Made by a program: the position numbers and the translations under genes
From: Paenarthrobacter nitroguajacolicus JCM 14115
GTDB taxonomy: Bacteria > Actinomycetota > Actinomycetes > Actinomycetales > Micrococcaceae
Direction: 5' to 3'
NCBI GenBank assembly: GCA_001313365.1
Contig: BBFS01000019.1
Coordinates: 1 to 54,528, forward strand
Length of the DNA stretch: 54,528 nt
Notes under the pieces: model-generated
Database searches by the model: none
Told to the model about the DNA's origin: nothing
The model's input: the letters and a program-made list of their open reading frames with translations, nothing else
Shown here: positions 51,955-54,528 of the stretch, piece by piece
Layout: each line of letters begins with the position of its first letter
Numbering within the stretch: position 1 is the first letter of the stretch

Positions 51955-53208
51955 ATGCATAAGCAATCATGCTTCACTAAATGGATGACAACAGCTGCCG
52001 GAACTGACGCCGGGTACACCTCCGCGCCAGAGGTCGGCAATCTTTCACGCGCCGGGAACCTCTTCCAACTCCTCCGCGACGGCAAAGCCCGCACCCGTGC
52101 TGAGCTTGCCGAAACCACCGGCTTGGCCCGGTCAACGGTGGCCTCACGCATTGACGCGCTCATCAACTCGGGGCTCGTCGGGCCCGCCGGTGAAGCGAGC
52201 TCGACCGGCGGCAGGCCGCCGTCGCGCTTTGCTTTCAATCCGGCAGCGCGGGTGGTCCTTGCCGTCGACGTCGGAGCTACCCACGTGATTGTTGCCGTCA
52301 CCGACCTCGGCGGCAACGTCTTGGCGGAGCGACGATTGGGGCAGGAAGTCGCCGATGGTCCGGACGTCGTCCTGGGCCGCGTCGTAACTGCGGGCCGGGA
52401 GCTTTTGGCCGAATCCGGACGGCGTCGGGCGACCTGGCCGGCATGGGTATCGGGCTACCCGGCCCCCCCGTTGAACACGATTCGGGTCGCCCGGTGAAGC
52501 CGCCCATTATGCCTGGCTGGGACGGATTCGACGTCGTCACGTACGTTCAGCGCTACCTGCCGGTTCCCGTTCTGGTTGATAACGACGTCAACATCATGGC
52601 CCTCGGCGAACGTACGGCGTATTGGCCGGACCACGAGAACTTCCTGTTCGTCAAAGTAGCCACGGGCATCGGCGCCGGCATCATCAGCAGTGGCCAATTG
52701 CAGCGCGGCGCCAATGGCACCGCCGGCGATCTCGGCCACGTCCGTGTCCCGCGCGGCGACGACGTCCTCTGCCGTTGCGGCAATCACGGGTGCCTCGAGG
52801 CGCTTGCTTCAGGTCCCGCCGTCGCGCGCCAGCTACAGTCACAGGGGGCTGGAAGCTACCAACGGCGCGGACGTCCTGCGGCTTGTTGGTGAGGGCAATC
52901 TTCAGGCAAATCAGGCACTCCGGCAGGCCGGGCGTGACGTCGGCGATGTGCTGGCCACCGTGGTCAACCTGCTCAACCCGTCCATAATTATCATCGGCGG
53001 CAGCGTGGGGGGGGAGGCCGGCGAGCATCTGGTGGCCGGAATCCGCGAAGTGGTCTACCGGCGCTCCCTGCCCCTGGCCACCACGCACCTGCGCATCGGC
53101 ATTTCCATGGCCGGGCAGCGCGCCGCGATCCTGGGCGCAAGCCACATGGTCACCCAGCACGTCCTGTCTCCATCAGTGATTGAGGCCACGCTCCAAGCTG
53201 CGGGATGA
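51955..53208 (+). CDS. ROK family transcriptional regulator
   Basis: A NagC/XylR-type repressor of about 415 residues: winged HTH (LFQLLRDGKARTRAELAETTGLARSTVASRIDALINSG, residues about 37-75) fused to a ROK sugar-kinase-like domain. ROK features: VVLAVDVGATHVIVAVTD (phosphate loop), LVDNDVNIMALGER, FVKVATGIGAGIISSGQLQRGANGTAGDLGH and the zinc motif CRCGNHGCLEALAS. Frame changes near 52425, 52470 and 52840. Starts: ATG 51955, or 51985 (MTTAAGTDAG), the latter closer to related proteins. Divergent from the Gfo/Idh-isomerase cluster, its likely target. Confidence 0.92.
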
Positions 53209-53290
53209 GCGGTTCCGGATGCCGGTTGCCGGGTAGCGCCGTGATAGCAATGAAACTGATGTCTAATTTCCTTGCTTCTTCGTGCGTCCA

Positions 53291-54490
53291 ATGAGCCAAT
53301 TCCTCGCCAAAGTTCCCCGTGGCTGGCTGATCCTTGCCTGCATCGGGCTGATCGCCCTCAACATGCGGGGGGGCCCTTTCGTGTCGGTGGCGCCCGTGGT
53401 GGACTCACTTCAGCAGGACCTCGGGTTTTCACCGGTTGAGCTTGGGCTGCTGACCGGCATCCCTGTACTCTGCTTCTCCCTCGCTTCGCCTTTGGCCTCC
53501 CTGGCGGGCCGCGTCTTGGGGCAGAAGTGGCTGTGATGCTCACGCTTCTTGGTGTGCTGGCCGGCGTAGTGGTCCGTTCCAGCGGCGGTGGCGTTTCGGT
53601 GATGGTGGGCACCGTCATCATTGGTGTGGCCATCACTATCGGCAACATCGCAGTGCCGCTCATCATCCGGCGCGACTTCGCGCCCCGGCGCCAGGCAACG
53701 GCCATGGGTGTCTACACCGCTGCGCTGAACGTCGGCTCGTTCCTGACTTCCGTGGCTACGGCACCCCCTTGCAGAGCTGGTGGGGGTGGCGGCTTGCCTT
53801 GGCCGCGAGCGCGTTGTTGGCCTTGGCGGCCATCCTGTTCTGGGTGCCCACTGTTGGTGCTCGGAAGGCCTTTGTTCCGTTGGCGGTTCCTGCTCCTCCG
53901 GCTTCCTCGTCCGGTCGTGTTGCGGGTGTTCGGTGGCTGACGGTCGGCCTCACACTTGGCTTCGCGGGCCAGGCGTTCTCCTACTACGGAGTTACCGCCT
54001 GGCTGCCGAGCTTCCTGTCCGATGAACTCGCCATGGGCACCGCCGACGCCGGTGCAGGCTCGTCGCTCTTCCAGATCTTCGCCATTGTGGGCGGCCTGGG
54101 CGTACCGCTTCTGGCCCGTTTCGCCAGTACGACGGCGGTCGCGGTCACCTTGAGCGCGCTGTGGCTTACCGTTCCCGTGGGTCTGTTGCTGGCGCCTTCG
54201 TGGTGGTGGATGTGGTCCTCGCTGGGCGGTGTTGCACAGGGTGGAGGCATCACGGTGATCTTCATTGCCATCATCAAGTTCGCACAATCGCAGGCCGCCG
54301 CCGGAAAGATGTCCGCCGTGGTGCAAGGCGTTGGCTACTGCTTCGCTGCGTTGGCTCCCACTGCCATCGGGTTCGTGCACAGTGTTACCGGGGGGGGTGG
54401 ACGGTGCCGCTGTTTGTGATCCTTGGTTCGGTGCTCGCGTTCTGCGTGTGCACCACGTTGTCCGTGCGCTGGGTGGCCCGGCAGCGCTAG
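53291..54490 (+). CDS. MFS transporter, CynX/NimT (cyanate/nitroimidazole) family
   Basis: A 12-helix major facilitator of about 398 residues. N-terminus LILACIGLIALNMRGPFVSVAPVVDSLQQDLGFSPVELGLLTGIPVLCF is characteristic of the CynX family (first helix with NMR/NLR and periplasmic PVV). Later segments: IIRRDFAPRRQATAMGVYTAALNVGSFL, FAGQAFSYYGVTAWLPSFLSDELAM and GKMSAVVQGVGYCFAALAPTAIGFVH. Frame changes near 53520, 53765 and at the G7 run at 54391-54397. Start ATG at 53291; a GTG at 53282 is also in frame. Substrate not predictable; cynS or other partner genes are not seen. The last 38 bases of the window after the stop hold nothing I can support. Confidence 0.88.
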
Positions 54491-54528
54491 CTGGGCTTGA
54501 GCCGGCCCGGCCCTGCCCGTGGTCAACC

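Overview
The window is high-GC DNA that reads as the chromosome of a soil actinobacterium of the Micrococcaceae, most likely Arthrobacter, Paenarthrobacter or Pseudarthrobacter. This rests on protein sequence character (actinobacterial PutA, MpaB-type oxygenase, LytR_C protein, many LacI and ROK sugar regulators, GH91 enzyme) and on frequent GTG/TTG starts. No rRNA, tRNA, CRISPR array, phage or insertion sequence was seen.

The sequence carries many indels. Runs of G or C, very often exactly seven long, either add a Gly or Pro codon in frame or coincide with a frame change, and single-base losses occur elsewhere. Most genes are therefore broken into two to five frames although the protein homology runs straight through. 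I annotate each broken gene as one CDS spanning all pieces and treat the breaks as probable sequencing or assembly error rather than gene decay. Exact protein lengths are approximate.

Layout. 1-12.8 kb: the 3' part of putA, an MpaB/DUF2236 oxygenase, a divergent MFS exporter/MarR pair, a secreted M23 peptidase with a long Pro/Thr/Ala tail, glutathione peroxidase, a metallophosphoesterase, a Stealth-family sugar-phosphate transferase, a HAD phosphatase, a small conserved protein overlapping a LytR_C membrane protein, and a TetR regulator. 12.8-15.9 kb: a LacI regulator divergent from a Gfo/Idh dehydrogenase plus TIM-barrel isomerase, with two identical operators between them. 16-22 kb: an arabino-oligosaccharide locus (LacI, ABC importer, GH51 arabinofuranosidase) ending in a 50-bp perfect palindrome. 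22-26.8 kb: DsbA-like oxidoreductase, GT4 glycosyltransferase plus glycogen-debranching-type glucosidase, GNAT acetyltransferase.

26.8-35.2 kb, all on the minus strand, is the most interesting part: ABC importer (binding protein and two permeases), a GH91 enzyme without a signal peptide, a LacI regulator, a PfkB sugar kinase and a GH32 fructosidase. Together they make a coherent pathway for import of difructose anhydride, intracellular ring opening to inulobiose, hydrolysis to fructose and phosphorylation. The promoter carries a perfect operator-like dyad just after its -10 box.

35.6-41.8 kb: universal stress protein, a TctCBA tricarboxylate transporter and a divergent CitA/CitB-type two-component system. 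41.9-45.9 kb: two toxin-antitoxin modules, HipBA-like and RES-Xre, on either side of an LLM-class flavin oxidoreductase, each with a dyad at its promoter. 46-53.2 kb: a minus-strand run of three Gfo/Idh/MocA dehydrogenases and two sugar-phosphate-isomerase-like TIM barrels, divergent from a ROK regulator, suggestive of oxidative (3-keto) glycoside breakdown. The window ends with a CynX/NimT-type MFS transporter.
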